Source of the DNA: VAZQ01 sp963712565
GTDB lineage: Bacteria > Pseudomonadota > Alphaproteobacteria > Rhizobiales > Xanthobacteraceae
Reading direction: 5' to 3'
DNA length: 64,000 nt
Assembly: GCA_963712565.1 (NCBI GenBank)
Contig: CAVQIP010000024.1
Coordinates: 1-64,000 of the forward strand
Positions 38,080 through 46,783 of this stretch are shown here, piece by piece. Below the pieces are notes generated by a model. It saw only the letters and a program-made list of their open reading frames with translations. It did not search any database and was not told where the DNA came from. The translations under genes were made by a program, and so were the position numbers. Position 1 is the stretch's first letter, and every line of letters starts with the position of its first letter.

Positions 38080-39162
38080 TCATGCGCTCAGGCCGCCCGC
38101 GAGCGTCGGGAAGTCGAGCGGACGGAAGCCGTAATGCGCGAGCCAGCGCGCGTCGGCCTCGAAGAAGGCGCGCAGATCCGGCATGCCGTATTTGAGCATG
38201 GCGATGCGGTCGATCCCAAGGCCCCAGGCGAAGCCCTGATATTCGTCGGGATCGAGCCCGCAATTGCGCAGCACGTTCGGATGCACCATGCCGCAGCCGA
38301 GAATTTCCATCCAATCGTCGCCCTCGCCGAACCTGACCTCGCCCTTGTCGCGCCGGCACTGGATGTCGACCTCGAGCGAAGGCTCGGTGAACGGAAAGTA
38401 CGACGGGCGAAAGCGCATCTTGACCCGATCTACCTCGAAGAACGCCTTGCAGAATTCCTCCAGGATCCATTTCAGATGACCGAGGTGAGAGCTCTTGTCG
38501 ATGACGAGCCCTTCGACCTGGTGGAACATGGGCGTATGGGTCTGGTCGCTGTCGCTGCGATAGGTGCGACCGGGAATGATCACGCGGATCGGCGGCTTCT
38601 GCGCCAGCATGGTCCTGATCTGCACCGGCGAGGTATGCGTGCGCAGCAGGAGCCGCGAGCCGTCCGGCTTCGGGTTGAAGTAGAACGTGTCGTGCATGTC
38701 GCGGGCCGGATGGTCCTCGGGGAAGTTGAGCTTGGTGAAATTCAAGTCGTCGGTCTCGATGTCGGGGCCTTCGGCGATCGCGAAACCCATGTCGGCGAAG
38801 ATCGCGGTCAGCTCGTCCACGACCTGGCTGATCGGATGGACGCGGCCGATCTCGGCCGGAGGCTCGCGCACCGGCAGCGTGACGTCCACGGTCTCGGTGT
38901 TGAGCCGCTGGTCGAGCGCCAGATCCTTGAGCGCATCCTTGCGGGCGGCGAGCGCGGCGGTGACGCGCTCTTTGAGGCCGTTGATCAGCGGTCCCTGCTG
39001 CTTGCGCGCTTCGGGCGTCATCGGGCCCAGCGTCTTCAAGAGCGCGGACACCGAGCCGTTGCGGCCGAGCGCGGAAACGCGCACGGCTTCGAGCGCGCTC
39101 TCGTCACCGGCGGCCGAGATGGCGCTGAGAATTTCGGTTTCGAGTGCGAGCAGGTCGGTCAT
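38080..39162 (-). CDS. pheS: Phenylalanyl-tRNA synthetase alpha subunit
   Basis: 360 residues from ATG 39162. The N-terminal coiled coil contacts tRNA. Class II motifs follow: HPISQVVDELTAIFADMGF, FNPKPDGSRLLLRTHTSPVQ, FHQVEGLVIDK (motif 2 region), FRPSYFPFTEPSLEVDI and GFAWGLGIDRIAMLKYG (motif 3). Pairs with the adjacent pheT. The upstream Rieske oxygenase ends 8 bp before it starts, suggesting read-through from that side. Confidence 0.98.
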   Translation of the reverse strand: MTDLLALETEILSAISAAGDESALEAVRVSALGRNGSVSALLKTLGPMTPEARKQQGPLINGLKERVTAALAARKDALKDLALDQRLNTETVDVTLPVREPPAEIGRVHPISQVVDELTAIFADMGFAIAEGPDIETDDLNFTKLNFPEDHPARDMHDTFYFNPKPDGSRLLLRTHTSPVQIRTMLAQKPPIRVIIPGRTYRSDSDQTHTPMFHQVEGLVIDKSSHLGHLKWILEEFCKAFFEVDRVKMRFRPSYFPFTEPSLEVDIQCRRDKGEVRFGEGDDWMEILGCGMVHPNVLRNCGLDPDEYQGFAWGLGIDRIAMLKYGMPDLRAFFEADARWLAHYGFRPLDFPTLAGGLSA

Positions 39163-39170
39163 CGGCTCGC

Positions 39171-40229
39171 TCAGCTGCGCCAGCGCAGGGTCTTGGCTTC
39201 GAGCGGATTGACGAAGGCCCGCCCTTGCGCCTGCGCCGCGATCCATTCGTCCTTGACGCGCATCCACCAGCGCGCCTGCGTATCGGCGTCGTTGATCAGC
39301 ATCAGCCGCGGCTTGTGGAGCAGGCCCTCGCGCTGCTTCACCACGACTTGCCGGTCCTGATCGAGGAAGGTGTGCATGAACGGCTTGATCAGCGGCGCCA
39401 GCGACGCCATCCAGCCCGGCGAGGCCCAGAAGATCTGGTGGACCTCGGTGGTCTCGTCGGTGATCGGCGTGATCGCGGTGAGACCGACAACGGCGTGGCG
39501 GTCGCCGTGCACCTCCTCGATGCGCAGCCCGGGCAGCTGATAGGAAATCTCGGTTTCGACGCGGCGCCCGAGCAGCTTGTAGACCAGATTCTGCGGCGGC
39601 AACGGATGGCGCACCATCCGCCAGCCGAGCTCGATCGGCTCGAACTGCTTTTCCTTCGGGCGCAGCTTGGTCGCTTGATGCTTGAACCACCACGACGTGT
39701 GCACGAATCCGGCATGGGTCGGATCCATGAGGCCGAAGGCGGCGTGGTCGGTCGAGCACGGGAACGGCTGCATGATCGCGGCCACAGGCCGCGCCTCGTC
39801 GGAAAAGATCGGCACGCGCGGCGGCTGCGTCGGCGCGGTCGTGGCGGGTGCTTGGTCCGCAGCAGGGAAATAGACCCACACCAGGCCTTGCTGCTCGATG
39901 CAGGGATAGACCCCGCAGCGAATTTTGGCGAGATCGATCTCCTGACCCTCCCGCAGCGAGGGAATCTCGATGCAGGTGCCGCTGCGGTCGAAGCGCCAGC
40001 CGTGGTAGCAGCAGGTGATGGTCTCGCCGTCGAAGCGGCCGTAATGCAGCGGGATGCCGCGGTGCGGGCAGATGTCGCGCAGCGCGAAGACCGCGCCGTC
40101 GCGGGCGCGGCCGATCAGGACGGGCTCCCCCAGCAGGGTCTTGTGCACGACCCGCCCGCGGCGCACGTCCGCGCCCACGAGCGCTACGTACCACAATCCG
40201 CGCAGCAGTTCGGCCTTGAGATCCTGCAT
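39171..40229 (-). CDS. Rieske-type aromatic ring-hydroxylating oxygenase, alpha subunit
   Basis: 352 residues from ATG 40229. The Rieske 2Fe-2S motif CPHRGIPLHYGRF with CCYHGWRF (residues 48-75) gives C-x-H and C-x2-H. The catalytic iron site is in DHAAFGLMDPTHAGFVH with its two His. The overall pattern resembles vanillate O-demethylase and PaO-type single-component oxygenases, which demethylate or hydroxylate aromatics with help from a separate reductase. No reductase gene is adjacent. Insertion between pheS and rplT is not typical of the ribosomal block. Confidence 0.9.
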   Translation of the reverse strand: MQDLKAELLRGLWYVALVGADVRRGRVVHKTLLGEPVLIGRARDGAVFALRDICPHRGIPLHYGRFDGETITCCYHGWRFDRSGTCIEIPSLREGQEIDLAKIRCGVYPCIEQQGLVWVYFPAADQAPATTAPTQPPRVPIFSDEARPVAAIMQPFPCSTDHAAFGLMDPTHAGFVHTSWWFKHQATKLRPKEKQFEPIELGWRMVRHPLPPQNLVYKLLGRRVETEISYQLPGLRIEEVHGDRHAVVGLTAITPITDETTEVHQIFWASPGWMASLAPLIKPFMHTFLDQDRQVVVKQREGLLHKPRLMLINDADTQARWWMRVKDEWIAAQAQGRAFVNPLEAKTLRWRS

Positions 40230-40264
40230 GGTCTTGTCCCCGGCGGGCCGAGCCCGCCCGGTGG

Positions 40265-40765
40265 TTACGTCGGCATGAACGGCAAGTCCGTGTCGCCGGG
40301 CTTGCCGCCCGCCTGTGTCAGCATGCAATGCACCTGGCCGCGATGATGGGTCTGGTGATTGAACATGTGCGTGACCAGAAGCCATTTCGGCTGACGTCTC
40401 TCGGCCTTGACCGCGGCGGAATACCAAGTGAGCTCGCCGGCGAGCGCGGCGTCGTCGAGTCGTTCTGCCCAATCGAGCATGGTCCGATCGAAGGCCGCCC
40501 GCTCGCGCTTGAGCTCATTCCAGTCGCCATGAAGCGAGACCGATTCGGGAATGCCGCCCGTCGGACGGGGCGTACCGGCGAGGCGGCTCATCCAGATGCG
40601 GTCCGCCCACAGCAGATGGTTGAGCGTCGCGTGGATGGAGCCGAAGAACGCGCCGCGCTCGCGCCGCCGCTCGGCATCCGACAGGGTATCGGCGACGCCA
40701 TAGAGGTTGTCGTTCTGCCAGCGATTGTAGCGCGCCAGGCGCCGGACATAGCCGGGATCAATCAT
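40265..40765 (-). CDS. DinB family putative metal-dependent protein
   Basis: 166 residues from ATG 40765. Four-helix bundle with the three His typical of DinB/YfiT proteins: ATLNHLLWADRIW near residue 47 and HMFNHQTHHRGQ near 135. DinB-like proteins bind divalent metal and some act as thiol-dependent transferases. Despite the name, this is not DNA polymerase IV. No thiol pathway gene is near. Confidence 0.93.
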   Translation of the reverse strand: MIDPGYVRRLARYNRWQNDNLYGVADTLSDAERRRERGAFFGSIHATLNHLLWADRIWMSRLAGTPRPTGGIPESVSLHGDWNELKRERAAFDRTMLDWAERLDDAALAGELTWYSAAVKAERRQPKWLLVTHMFNHQTHHRGQVHCMLTQAGGKPGDTDLPFMPT

Positions 40766-40775
40766 CGCCGCGTTC

Positions 40776-40835
40776 GGAGGACAGACGACGCACGAGGGCT
40801 GCCGGCAAAGACAATCCGCACGTCGTCTGTCCTCC
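40776..40835. repeat. Perfect 15-bp inverted repeat with 30-base loop
   Basis: GGAGGACAGACGACG (40776-40790) and CGTCGTCTGTCCTCC (40821-40835) are exact reverse complements. They lie in the 82-bp gap between the rplT stop and the DinB start. The stem is too long and the T-run too poor for a classic terminator. It could still end rplT transcripts, or be a short mobile-repeat remnant. Confidence 0.85.
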
Positions 40836-40847
40836 GTCCTCCAGTTC

Positions 40848-41207
40848 TCAAGCCGCGATCGCGGCTTTGGCCTTCTCGACGATCGCCGCGAAGGCCGCGG
40901 GCTCGCGGATCGCGAGATCGGATAGCACCTTGCGGTCAACCAGAAGTCCGGCCTTGCCGAGGCCGTCGATGAACCGGCTGTAGGTCAGGCCGAAGGGACG
41001 CACCGCCGCATTGAGGCGTTGGATCCAAAGCGCCCGAAACGTGCGCTTGCGGCGCTTGCGATCGCGGTAGGCGTATTGGTTCGCCTTCTCTACCGCCTGC
41101 TTGGCGATGCGAATGGTATTCTTACGGCGGCCGTAATAACCCTTGGCGGCCTTGAGGACTTTCTTGTGCTTGGCGTGCCCGGTGACGCCGCGCTTGACGC
41201 GTGCCAT
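40848..41207 (-). CDS. rplT: 50S ribosomal protein L20
   Basis: 119 residues. MARVKRGVTGHAKHKKVLKA and LWIQRLNAAVRPFGLTYSRF are family-specific. Early-assembly protein of the large subunit; in other bacteria it represses its own operon by binding the rpmI leader. 63 bp downstream of rpmI, same strand. Confidence 0.99.
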   Translation of the reverse strand: MARVKRGVTGHAKHKKVLKAAKGYYGRRKNTIRIAKQAVEKANQYAYRDRKRRKRTFRALWIQRLNAAVRPFGLTYSRFIDGLGKAGLLVDRKVLSDLAIREPAAFAAIVEKAKAAIAA

Positions 41208-41270
41208 GACTGATCTCCTGACAGGTGACGTGGTTCGGTGCGGACCGCCGCCGGCGGCGGCGCAAGGCGA

Positions 41271-41471
41271 TCAGTCGTTGGGCAAGTAGTATTTTTTGAT
41301 TTTGTCGCCGTCGGTCTTGAACAGCACGTTGGTGCCGCGCAGTTGGCGGATCTGCTTCTTGGTCCGCTTGATCATGCCGTGGCGCTTGCGGGATTGCTGA
41401 TAGAGCACTTTCCCGCCGCCGGTCACCTTGAAGCGCTTCTTGGCGCCGGATTTGGTCTTGAGCTTGGGCAT
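41271..41471 (-). CDS. rpmI: 50S ribosomal protein L35
   Basis: 66 residues from ATG 41471, preceded by AAAGGAGAG; a longer frame from 41552 is not supported. MPKLKTKSGAKKRFKVTGGG is diagnostic and the end KKYYLPND is typical. Part of the rpmI-rplT unit. infC, usually adjacent, is about 700 bp upstream with a small opposite-strand frame between them. Confidence 0.98.
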   Translation of the reverse strand: MPKLKTKSGAKKRFKVTGGGKVLYQQSRKRHGMIKRTKKQIRQLRGTNVLFKTDGDKIKKYYLPND

Positions 41472-41770
41472 TTGGCTCTCCTTTGCGGCTGCAGCCATGG
41501 GCAGGGGCCCGGCTGGCCGGATTTTGCTCGTTCGAGCGTGCTGATTGTGCACTTCGCCGTCGCCACGGCAGCCCTTTCGGCCGGGCGGCGGAGGGGCGGG
41601 GTTATGGCAGAGGCCGCGCTGGAATACAACCAGGACCCGGATTCATCAGCCGAATCGGTCCCTGCTAGGCGCGTCCGACCAGGGAACGGCGTCGGAACCA
41701 TCCCCGTGGCCTCGGAGTTGCATGAAGCCATGAACTCGCTGGCACGCGCGAGCGCAGGCGGAAGGCACTC

Positions 41771-42022
41771 ATGTGGGAATCCTGGCGCACCGATCTCAGC
41801 TTCGTCCTGGTGGGGGCGATCCTCCTCGTCTGCCAGTCCCTCTCCGGCGGCGCAACCGACCCTCGTGCCGAGGGCGCTGCTGCCGCTCCCGGCGACCGCA
41901 GCTACCGCGACCCCTGGCGCGATGAGACCTCCGGCCGCGGCGGCATGGCCTTGCCCGGCGACAGCTTGGACCAGGCCGCCCGAGACTCGGCCGGCCCGCG
42001 CGCAGATCGGCAAACGAATTAG
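41771..42022 (+). CDS. Small hypothetical protein with one membrane segment
   Basis: 83 residues, not recognised. A good ribosome site (GGCGGAAGG, 6 bases before ATG) supports it. FVLVGAILLVCQSLSGGA near residue 11 could be a membrane helix or a signal. The rest is polar with Gly/Ala/Asp bias, including DRSYRDPWRDE. It lies between rpmI and infC on the opposite strand and could be a chance frame in GC-rich DNA. Confidence 0.35.
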   Translation: MWESWRTDLSFVLVGAILLVCQSLSGGATDPRAEGAAAAPGDRSYRDPWRDETSGRGGMALPGDSLDQAARDSAGPRADRQTN

Positions 42023-42168
42023 CGACGCGGACCGGTCGCAGCCAAGCTTACACCGGCCGCGTAAACTTGGCTGGCGCCACGATCCTGTCGAAGCTCGTGC
42101 CGGGGCAGCAGAAGGAATGACAACGACCGCGCCGACGATTGCTCGTGCTTTGCGATCATTCGCCGCGG

Positions 42169-42708
42169 TCAGCGGGGTGCCAGTACCATCACCACCTGAC
42201 GGCCTTCGAAGCGCGGCTCCTGCTCGACCTTGGCGACTTTGGAGGTATCGTCCTTGACGCGATTGAGCAGCTGGTAGCCCAGTTCCTGGTGCGCCATCTC
42301 GCGCCCGCGGAAGCGCAGCGTGACTTTCACCTTGTCGCCTTCTTCGAAAAAGCGCTGCATCGAGCGCATCTTCACGTCGTAATCGTGGTCATCGATCATC
42401 GGCCGGAGCTTGATCTCCTTGACCTCGACCACCTTCTGTTTCTTGCGGGCTTCCGCCGCCTTCTTCTGCGCCTGGTATTTATATTTCCCGTAATCGAGAA
42501 TTTTGCAGACGGGCGGGGACGAATTGGGAGCGATCTCGACGAGATCAAGCCCGGCCTCCTGGGCCTTGTCCAAAGCGATCTGGATATCAACGGGCCCATG
42601 ATTGTGGCCGGTCTGGTCGATCAATTGGACTTCGCGAACACGGATCTCCTCATTGATGCGCGGGCCGTCCTTCGGGGCGGGCTGCGCGGGTCTCATCGGG
42701 CGACGAAT
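42169..42708 (-). CDS. infC: Translation initiation factor IF-3, probable ATT start
   Basis: IF-3 keeps 30S subunits free and proofs start codons. The best start is ATT at 42708: AGGAG (42722-42718) lies 9 bases upstream, and the product is 179 residues, the E. coli length. The next ATG at 42696 lies 21 bases from that ribosome site. Rare-codon starts on infC are a known autoregulatory device, since IF-3 itself discriminates against them. Family sequence is clear: DGPRINEEIRVREVQLID, VCKILDYGKYKYQAQKKAAE, VKVTLRFRGREMAHQELG. Rare-start inference comes from spacing. Confidence 0.92.
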   Translation of the reverse strand: MRRPMRPAQPAPKDGPRINEEIRVREVQLIDQTGHNHGPVDIQIALDKAQEAGLDLVEIAPNSSPPVCKILDYGKYKYQAQKKAAEARKKQKVVEVKEIKLRPMIDDHDYDVKMRSMQRFFEEGDKVKVTLRFRGREMAHQELGYQLLNRVKDDTSKVAKVEQEPRFEGRQVVMVLAPR

Positions 42709-42895
42709 GGCTCTGCTCTCCTCACGTTGTTGCAACGTGCCTGCTGCCGCAGGCCCGCAAAGAATCAGGACAAACCGCTCATAAGTCAACGGCTATTCGG
42801 TCCGATTCGCGGCCATTTCGATGACTTCGGCACGGCCACGAAGTGAGCACGGTCATTCTCGGCTCGCGTGCTGCGCATGCGCGACCGGCGCGTTA

Positions 42896-44101
42896 CTAGA
42901 CGTCACGCTCCAACAGCGACGTGTAGACGTCCAGCGTCGCGGCTGCGGCGCTGTGCGGAGAAAACATGTATTCCGCAAATTGCCGGGCGCGGGCGGACAT
43001 CATGCGGTAGGCGGTGTCATCGAGGGAGAAGGCAGCGTTGACCGCATGCGCGAATTCCATCGCATCGCCTGCCTTCGCCAGCCATCCCGTGCGCACCTCT
43101 TCCGGCATTTCCGGCGGCGTCACCACATGCTCCGGCAAGACACCGATGTCGGAGGTGACGACCGGCCGGCCCATGGCTTGCGCCTGTGCCACCACTCGGC
43201 CGAGCACTGGCGGCTCGATCGCCGGCACGACCACCGTATCGGCAGCGGCGAACGCTGCCGGCATGTCGCGGCAGTGCCCGGTCAGTCGCACCAAGGCCTG
43301 GACCCCCTTGGCCTGCGCGTCCTTGGCGATCGAGCGCGCATATTTGCGATGGCTGCGATTTTCGCCCGCCAGCACGAAGACGAAGCCGCGCACCCCGCTG
43401 TCGAGAAGGGCGCGCGCGACGGCGGGCAGAATGAGTTGACCATTCCAGGGCGCGACACGTCCGGGAACGAGCAGGATGCGCGCGGCTTGCGGAATTCGCC
43501 ACGCCTTGCGCAGAGCCTCGACACGCGCAGCATCCACGGCCGCAGGATCGACCGCGGCCAGATCGATGCTGCGTGGAATGACCACCACCCGCTCGGGCGC
43601 CAGATCGTAGCGTGCCATGACCGGCACGGCGGCGAAGTTCGAAGGCGCGATCACCCGATCGCCGCGCGCGAGCGCTCCCGCCCAGTAGGCGCGCAGGCCG
43701 GCCGCGGGCACGTCCGGCAGCGTTGTCACCAGCCAGACCGCGATCTGCGCCGCTGCCATGCTGGCGATCCAAGCGCCGCCGATGCTTTGCGCGTGCACGA
43801 TGTCGACCCGCTCGGAGGCGATCAGGCGCTCCAGGGTGCGGATACTGCGCCTGAGCTTGAACGGATCGATGCTGGCGTTCACGAGTGGAACCCACTCGCC
43901 GCCGAAGCCCTGGAGCTCCGAGGCGAGCGGCCCGTCCTCGGCTGCGACCAGCGCCCGCGCGCCCGATTGCAGCAGCGCGGAGGCGACGTTGACCGCGGCG
44001 CGGGCATTGGGCTCATCGCGCAACGCCGCCACGATCTGCAGTACGGTCGCGCCGGCCAACGTGCGCGGATGAGCGTGCGTTGCGTCCGGATCGTTGCTCA
44101 C
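42896..44101 (-). CDS. Glycosyltransferase family 4-like protein
   Basis: 401 residues from a GTG at 44101, where GAGGGA lies 9 bases upstream; GTG 44125 is an alternative. GT-B fold: residues 24-180 form the acceptor domain (ATVLQIVAALRDEPNARAA), and ILLVPGRVAPWNGQLILPA begins the nucleotide-sugar domain. The usual donor-binding E-x7-E is partly degenerate (PPVLGRVVAQAQAMGRPVV, with Pro where Glu is normal, then VVTSDIGVLPE). The substrate is probably a cell-surface glycan. No polysaccharide cluster surrounds it. Confidence 0.85.
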   Translation of the reverse strand: MSNDPDATHAHPRTLAGATVLQIVAALRDEPNARAAVNVASALLQSGARALVAAEDGPLASELQGFGGEWVPLVNASIDPFKLRRSIRTLERLIASERVDIVHAQSIGGAWIASMAAAQIAVWLVTTLPDVPAAGLRAYWAGALARGDRVIAPSNFAAVPVMARYDLAPERVVVIPRSIDLAAVDPAAVDAARVEALRKAWRIPQAARILLVPGRVAPWNGQLILPAVARALLDSGVRGFVFVLAGENRSHRKYARSIAKDAQAKGVQALVRLTGHCRDMPAAFAAADTVVVPAIEPPVLGRVVAQAQAMGRPVVTSDIGVLPEHVVTPPEMPEEVRTGWLAKAGDAMEFAHAVNAAFSLDDTAYRMMSARARQFAEYMFSPHSAAAATLDVYTSLLERDV

Positions 44102-44234
44102 GGCGCTCGTTCCCTCGAGCCGCACCGGCCTATTTCCGGTCGGGCGATCTTGTGTTGAATGGTGGCATGCGGCGAAAGCACCCCGAGGCCCGCTGCACCC
44201 GATGTAAACGTGCCGTCAAGCCCGGACACCCCAG

Positions 44235-45008
44235 ATGAGCGATCTTTGCCTGAAATTCTTGGACGTTGGAACCGGTATTGCGGCCCGGCGCATCGCCGTC
44301 CGGTGCCGCGAAGGGGTTGCACCCGGCCTGTTCTGGCTCGGCGGATTCAAGTCCGACATGCAGGGCACGAAAGCCCAGGCGCTCGATCTATGGGCGCAGA
44401 ACCATGGCCGGGCTGTGACGCGTTTCGATTATTCCGGCCACGGCGAGTCGGGAGGCAATTTCATCGATGGTACGATCGGCCGGTGGCTGGAAGAGAGCCT
44501 GGCGGTGTTCGAGGCCTTCTGCCGCGGCCCGCAGGTCGTCATCGGCTCGTCCATGGGCGGATGGCTGGCGCTTCTGCTCACGCGCGAGCTGGCGCAGCGC
44601 AGTCAGGCTGCAGCAAGCGTAGCGGGGCTGGTGTTGATCGCGCCGGCGGTCGACTTCACCGAGGAGCTGATGTGGAAGCGCTTCCCGCCGGAAGGCAAGC
44701 GCGAGATCGAGCAAACCGGCGTCTGGGCGCGGCCCTCGCAATATTCCGAGGAGCCCTATCAGATTACCCGCGGCCTGATCGAAGAGGGGCGCCGGCATCT
44801 CCTGCTCAATGACATGATCGAGACCGGCTGTCCGGTGCGGATTTTGCAGGGCGTGCAGGATCCCGATGTGCCGTGGCAGCACGCGGTCGAATTGACTGCT
44901 CGCTTTGCCCGCGACGATGTCGTGCTCACGCTGGTGAAGGACGGCGACCATCGTCTGTCGCGTCCCGAGGACATCGAACGGCTGCTCGCGGCGGTCGCTG
45001 AGTTTTGA
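44235..45008 (+). CDS. Alpha/beta hydrolase (ABHD10-like thioesterase type)
   Basis: 257 residues. LFWLGGFKSDMQGTKAQAL and FDYSGHGESGG build the oxyanion region. The nucleophile elbow is GSSMGGW (Ser near residue 105). The acid is in QDPDVPWQHA and the His in DGDHRLS. This set resembles mitochondrial ABHD10, which removes acyl or glucuronyl groups, but the native substrate here is unknown. Divergent from the glycosyltransferase by 133 bp. Confidence 0.9.
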   Translation: MSDLCLKFLDVGTGIAARRIAVRCREGVAPGLFWLGGFKSDMQGTKAQALDLWAQNHGRAVTRFDYSGHGESGGNFIDGTIGRWLEESLAVFEAFCRGPQVVIGSSMGGWLALLLTRELAQRSQAAASVAGLVLIAPAVDFTEELMWKRFPPEGKREIEQTGVWARPSQYSEEPYQITRGLIEEGRRHLLLNDMIETGCPVRILQGVQDPDVPWQHAVELTARFARDDVVLTLVKDGDHRLSRPEDIERLLAAVAEF

Positions 45009-45020
45009 GCCACCTGGCCG

Positions 45021-45365
45021 TCAACCGTGCTGCGAACGGCTGTCGGCCGGCACCTGCGCGCGGTCGGACATGCCGTAGTCTCTGACCACGCCGGCAATGC
45101 GCAATCGATAGTTGGAAAATACTTCCGCGCGCCCGATGGCCTGCGCGGACCGATGGGCTGCGAGATTCCTCCATGCGCTCACCGCCGCTTCGTCACGGAA
45201 GAACGAGAGCGAGAGCATCTTGCCGGGCTCATAAAGGCTCTCGAACCGTTCGATCGAGATGAAGCCGTCGATCGTGTTCAGCAGCGGGCGCAGCTCGGCA
45301 GCGAGGTCGAGATATCGTTGCTTGTGCCCCGGGTTCGGCCAGACCTCGAAGATGACAGCGATCAT
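45021..45365 (-). CDS. Antibiotic biosynthesis monooxygenase (ABM) family protein
   Basis: 114 residues from ATG 45365 (GGAGGAAC upstream). Dimeric ferredoxin-like barrel of the ABM type: MIAVIFEVWPNPGHKQRYLD, GFISIERFESLYEPGKMLSLSFF and EAAVSAWRNLAAHR. Such small proteins can oxidise quinones or simply bind small molecules. Converges with the alpha/beta hydrolase gene (12 bp apart) and is followed on the same strand by another barrel protein of NIPSNAP type. Confidence 0.88.
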   Translation of the reverse strand: MIAVIFEVWPNPGHKQRYLDLAAELRPLLNTIDGFISIERFESLYEPGKMLSLSFFRDEAAVSAWRNLAAHRSAQAIGRAEVFSNYRLRIAGVVRDYGMSDRAQVPADSRSQHG

Positions 45366-45425
45366 TTGAAGTTCCTCCAGCATGCAGACTGGTGGCCAAC
45401 CGGCAGCTTTGGTCGAAATGGCGGC

Positions 45426-45731
45426 TCACGTCACGGGTCGCAGGAACGTGCGCTCCTCACTCAGCACGAAGCGCCGCTCCTGTGCAAAGCGGAAATTGGC
45501 GGCGCCCTCGGGATCGCTCTTGAGACGCGCCCTGTAGGCTTCGTAGGCGGCGAGGCTGTCAAACGAGATCAGCCCGTAAGCGATGTTGTCGGTGCCTTCG
45601 TGCGGCATCCAGTAGCCGACGAGATTTCCGCCGCACTTCGGAATGACGGTAAGCCAGCGGCGGGCGTAGTCTTCGAAGGCATCGCGCTGGAAGGGGTCGA
45701 GTTGATAGCGGATGAAGACGGTGATGGTCAT
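45426..45731 (-). CDS. NIPSNAP family protein
   Basis: 101 residues from ATG 45731, 6 bases after GGAGG. MTITVFIRYQLDPFQRDAFEDYARRW begins the NIPSNAP barrel; LVGYWMPHEGTDNIAYGLI completes it. Function unknown; these proteins share the dimeric ferredoxin-like fold of the adjacent ABM gene 60 bp downstream, and the two may be co-transcribed. Confidence 0.9.
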   Translation of the reverse strand: MTITVFIRYQLDPFQRDAFEDYARRWLTVIPKCGGNLVGYWMPHEGTDNIAYGLISFDSLAAYEAYRARLKSDPEGAANFRFAQERRFVLSEERTFLRPVT

Positions 45732-45877
45732 GACAGCCTCCGTGATGTCCCGCCATCCTGTCTCATTCTCGACGAACATGTTTCGAATGTGACCGAACCA
45801 TGCAAGGCAGGCCGGATAGCGTCATGCGGCGGACCGATGTCCGGAGCAAAACCGCAATTCAAATCCGGAGCGATCGG

Positions 45878-46783
45878 CTAGCCGGCAGCGCGGTGATCGC
45901 CGGCCTGGTAGAGCGCGCGTAGCCCGTCGCGATAGGTCGGATAGCGCAGCTTCACGCCGAGCACGGTCTTGAGCTTGTCGTTGCGGGCGCGGATGCAGCC
46001 GTCGTAGAAGCTCAATGCGAAAGGCGGCACCGACTTGCTGGCCTGCGCATAGGGAATTTCCGGCGGCGGATCGATTGCGAGCAAGTGCGCCGCGAACGCG
46101 ATCTGGTCGCTCGGCGGTGCCGGCTCGTCGTCCACGACGTTGAACACCCCATCGGCACGCCGTGCGAATGCCGCCTCGATCGCCTGCGCGATGTCGTAGA
46201 CATGGATCCGGTTCGAGACATGGCCGGGCTTCGCGATGCGATGGACGGTGCCGCGCAGGAGCCTCACCATTCCGTTCTGTCCCGGCCCATAGATGCCGCC
46301 GAGTCGCAGGATCGCGACTAGCGTATTCCGTCGCGCCCCGAGCGCCTGCCAAGCCAGTTCCGCTTCGACCCGCGCGCTGCCGCGGCGGGCGCCCGCCGCG
46401 ATGACTTCCGCGCGCTCGTCGATCCAGGCTCCGCCGCTATCACCGTAGACGCCGAGACTCGACAGGTAGACCACGGATCGCAGCCGCGGCGCCCGTGCGA
46501 TCTCGTCGTCGAGGGTCGCGAGCACGGGATCACGCCCTTCGGCCGGTGCTGCCGAGATCAGCAGCGCGTCGGCTTGCAAGATTGCCGCGACAAGCTGGTG
46601 CGACGCCGACACACCATCGAATAGCAGCATCGCGACGGGGCGGCCGCCGATGCCGTCGCGGCCAAGCGCGTCCGCCCGTTCCGCGCTGCGCGTCGTCCCC
46701 ACGACGCGGTCGAAACGCGCGCCGAATTCGCCGACATAGTGCCGGGCGCAGTAGCCGAGCCCGAGACAAACGAGGGTCGCCAT
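45878..46783 (-). CDS. NAD(P)-dependent short-chain dehydrogenase/epimerase-like protein (YeeZ type)
   Basis: 301 residues from ATG 46783, whose A is the last base of the queG stop (TGATG overlap). TLVCLGLGYCARHYVGEF forms the nucleotide-binding turn, with VVYLSSLGVYGDSGGAW the catalytic Ser/Tyr region and RLGGIYGPGQN following. Extended SDR of the epimerase/dehydratase class, common beside queG and gst in rhizobia. Substrate unknown. Confidence 0.88.
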   Translation of the reverse strand: MATLVCLGLGYCARHYVGEFGARFDRVVGTTRSAERADALGRDGIGGRPVAMLLFDGVSASHQLVAAILQADALLISAAPAEGRDPVLATLDDEIARAPRLRSVVYLSSLGVYGDSGGAWIDERAEVIAAGARRGSARVEAELAWQALGARRNTLVAILRLGGIYGPGQNGMVRLLRGTVHRIAKPGHVSNRIHVYDIAQAIEAAFARRADGVFNVVDDEPAPPSDQIAFAAHLLAIDPPPEIPYAQASKSVPPFALSFYDGCIRARNDKLKTVLGVKLRYPTYRDGLRALYQAGDHRAAG

